A DNA stretch of 6,756 bases from Desulfobacteraceae bacterium (GTDB taxonomy: Bacteria; Desulfobacterota; DSM-4660; Desulfatiglandales; Desulfatiglandaceae), in NCBI GenBank assembly GCA_030611815.1, contig JAUWPC010000190.1, positions 1 through 6,756 on the forward strand. The letters are read 5' to 3'. Below, one piece after another: positions 5,546 to 6,756 of this stretch. The translations under genes were made by a program, and so were the position numbers. The notes below the pieces were generated by a model. The model saw nothing but the letters and a program-made list of their open reading frames with translations, was not told the DNA's origin and did not search any database. Within the stretch, counting starts at the first letter, position 1; each line of letters begins with the position of its first letter.

Positions 5546-5827
5546 TCAATCGGCAAAGACGGTTATGATAACCAGCTTGCCTGTTGGACTGATTTTGCCA
5601 ACTATACTCATATTATCATTATCCATACTATTTCCTTTAACCAAATATTTCCATTCACCAGTGTTAACGTCTTTCTGTCTCTCAGTGATTTCACCAACAA
5701 GAATACAATTTTCTACATCAAAAACCGAGAATTCATCGGCGTCCATTTCTTCATCTGCATGAACTGTCAGTACGTATTGATTCAAGCGTATTTTCTCTCT
5801 CATCAATAGCAGAATTTTCTTGAACAA
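5546..5827 (-). CDS. DUF4258 protein, MqsR-like putative toxin
   Basis: DUF4258 proteins share the small BECR/RelE-like fold of MqsR mRNA interferases; most are uncharacterised. In this 93-residue frame the family signature is LTVHADEEMDADEFSVFDVE (20-39) with H23, followed by GEITERQKDV, a central WKYLVKGNS strand and a closing KLVIITVFAD strand. The start is taken as TTG 5827 because GGGAGG (5833-5838) lies 5 nt upstream on this strand; ATG 5803 (85 residues) is possible but has no ribosome-binding site. The YgiT-type antitoxin follows, so toxin precedes antitoxin as in mqsRA. The open frame continues 29 codons upstream of the TTG without a normal start. Confidence 0.75.
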   Translation of the reverse strand: MFKKILLLMREKIRLNQYVLTVHADEEMDADEFSVFDVENCILVGEITERQKDVNTGEWKYLVKGNSMDNDNMSIVGKISPTGKLVIITVFAD

Positions 5828-5929
5828 ATCATCCTCCCATAGACAGTCAATGCCTCCCGCCTTATTAAGGATTCCAAAACCTTTAAACCCATCAGACTCG
5901 CCGCATAGATATCCTCAAAAGTAATTGGA

Positions 5930-6259
5930 CTAAATCCGCCCTGTCGAATGGTGTTGATAAAGACCCGGATCATCATTACTTTGATTCTGAATCTCATCGT
6001 CCTTAAAGACCTCCGGATTCTCCTCTTTTTTTAGGGTGCCGTCTTTTCCGCATACATCCGTGTACCGTTCGTTTTCATCATCATCGAGCACCTCTTCTAA
6101 AACAATCCGCATATTCGTTATCGCGGGGGTCAGCGCCTGCAGTCGCTGGAAAACCGATTCAAATCCGGGCATGTTTTTTCGGTCATCCGGGTAGAGCCAT
6201 AGAATAGCAGAGCGAATGTTAGCCCAACCGCAGTTGCATGCCAATTCCGCCAATTTCAT
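5930..6259 (-). CDS. DUF6557-like protein, apparently short at the C-terminus
   Basis: The 109-residue product resembles the N-terminal part of DUF6557 proteins: a helix MKLAEL-GWANIRSAIL, then LYPDDRKNMPGFESVFQRLQ (22-41), then TNMRIVLEEVLDDDENERYTDVCGKDG (48-74). Homologues as I recall them go on to a W-eWLG block and an A-H-LWEMTF-GF block; both are absent, and the tail here is polar and low in pattern. The ATG at 6259 has AGAGGGA about 11 nt upstream. The function is unknown. It lies upstream of DUF4258/YgiT on the same strand, with a 102-bp gap. Its frame, after TAG (5930-5932) and TGA (5915-5917), is the frame of the DUF4258 gene. It may be a truncated gene or an intact short member. 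Confidence 0.5.
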   Translation of the reverse strand: MKLAELACNCGWANIRSAILWLYPDDRKNMPGFESVFQRLQALTPAITNMRIVLEEVLDDDENERYTDVCGKDGTLKKEENPEVFKDDEIQNQSNDDPGLYQHHSTGRI

Positions 6260-6477
6260 TGTAGATTCATTCCCTCTTGACGAATTCTCTCAGATCCCTC
6301 TTTCAAGTCTTCCACTTTTTTCAAGAGCTTGATCTCTGTATGCCAAGAGCAGCCTTTTAATCAGGATTGATGGTTTCTGTTTATGGGCGTCACGAACTTT
6401 CCAGAAGTAGAAAAGACGGCAATGGGATATGACAAACTTTATGCCATTTAAAGGAATCCCGCGTAACCAGCGCCCCC
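6260..6477. other. Gap upstream of the DUF6557-like gene
   Basis: No gene is supported here. On the minus strand one frame ends at 6290-6292 (FYFWKVRDAHKQ, AYRDQALEKSG). A second frame, ending in EGMNLQ, overlaps the DUF6557-like start by ATGA. Neither has a normal start codon with a ribosome-binding site, and the first is fused upstream to heptamer repeat translation. Together they could be remnants of a former upstream gene with a frameshift. No convincing promoter was found. Confidence 0.3.
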
Positions 6478-6533
6478 TGACCTCCGTCCTTTCCCTTCTG
6501 ACCCCTGACTCCTGACCCCTGACCACTGTCCCT
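6478..6533. repeat. Heptamer repeat array, site 3 (8 units)
   Basis: Eight units run in strict 7-bp register, from TGACCTC through two degenerate units and a TGACCCC/TGACTCC alternation, then TGACCAC and the terminal TGTCCCT. The orientation and terminal unit match sites 1 and 2. Confidence 0.8.
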
Positions 6534-6568
6534 TCTCCTTCCCCCGCCCGTCAGGGCTTGGTGTGTTC

Positions 6569-6595
6569 TGATCCTGAGTCTTTCTTCCAGGATCA
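6569..6595. repeat. Perfect 8-bp inverted repeat
   Basis: TGATCCTG (6569-6576) pairs with CAGGATCA (6588-6595) around an 11-nt pyrimidine-rich loop. Neither side has the T-run needed for a clear terminator. It sits between the third heptamer array and the second hairpin-bearing repeat. Confidence 0.55.
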
Positions 6596-6603
6596 AGACA
6601 AAC

Positions 6604-6683
6604 CAACAAAAAACCCCCTTAGCGCCTGCCCCGCCTGCCCTGTGCAATTCCGAAGGACAGCGAAGCGTATTCCACCGGGGTAG
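6604..6683. repeat. Dispersed 80-bp hairpin-bearing repeat, copy 2
   Basis: It begins with CAACAAAAAACCCCC (6604-6618), passes through CCTGCCCCGCC, and ends with GGGGTAG (6677-6683), the same order of blocks as 3393-3469. The second half is again imperfectly self-complementary around a purine-rich loop, but its sequence differs from copy 1. The remaining bases to the window end show no supported gene. Confidence 0.5.
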
Positions 6684-6756
6684 GTCCGGAAGATCGTACT
6701 GGGGTGGCTAATTCAAATCTTTGTGCGCCTCTGCGTCTTTGTTTACCCAGTTTACC

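Noticed and set aside
5803..5997. Minus-strand ORF between the DUF6557-like and DUF4258 genes
   Set aside because: It overlaps both genes in another frame, has no ribosome-binding site and matches no family I know.
3485..6533. Heptamer arrays as a CRISPR locus
   Set aside because: Units are 7 bp and contiguous with no spacers, and no cas gene is present.
6290..6647. Minus-strand ORFs across the third heptamer array
   Set aside because: They consist largely of heptamer and hairpin-repeat translation, with no ribosome-binding site or family pattern. A small part near 6300-6410 may be a gene remnant and is noted in the gap entry.

Overview
The window looks like chromosomal accessory DNA from a Gram-negative bacterium, most likely of the former Deltaproteobacteria (Desulfobacterota). 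This is an inference from the divergent LptD, the crowd of small toxin-antitoxin genes and the degenerate heptamer repeats between genes; there is no rRNA or other taxonomic marker.

Layout. Positions 9-2306 (minus) hold a full-length lptD, the outer-membrane lipopolysaccharide translocon. Upstream of it, 2307-2710 has no gene but carries a probable lptD promoter and a palindromic, MITE-like element. From 2711 on the DNA is a patchwork of small TA-type modules. (1) A DUF4160/DUF2442 pair (2711-3351, plus): the DUF4160 gene is broken by a 143-bp miniature inverted-repeat element and by a stop codon, while the DUF2442 gene is intact. (2) A tightly packed plus-strand block, 3607-4989: a PIN nuclease (DUF3368 type) overlaps a ribbon-helix-helix/UPF0175 antitoxin; this abuts a degraded HigB toxin, followed by an intact HigA antitoxin. 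A good promoter and a possible operator lie in front of the PIN gene. (3) A minus-strand block, 5292-6259: a DUF6557-like protein, then a DUF4258 (MqsR-like) protein and a YgiT/MqsA-type zinc-finger antitoxin.

The spacers hold two dispersed repeat families. One is a 7-bp-period array (consensus near YGACYMC), found three times in the same orientation and always ending in a TGTCCYT unit. The other is a 77-80 bp hairpin-bearing repeat, present twice. Together with the two MITE-like elements they mark this as a region that collects and degrades TA modules next to a core gene.

The strongest points for follow-up are the MITE-disrupted DUF4160 gene, whose frame is restored exactly if the element plus two bases are removed; the heptamer arrays with a shared end; the reversed-order, overlapping PIN-RHH/UPF0175 pair; and the decayed higB next to an intact higA.
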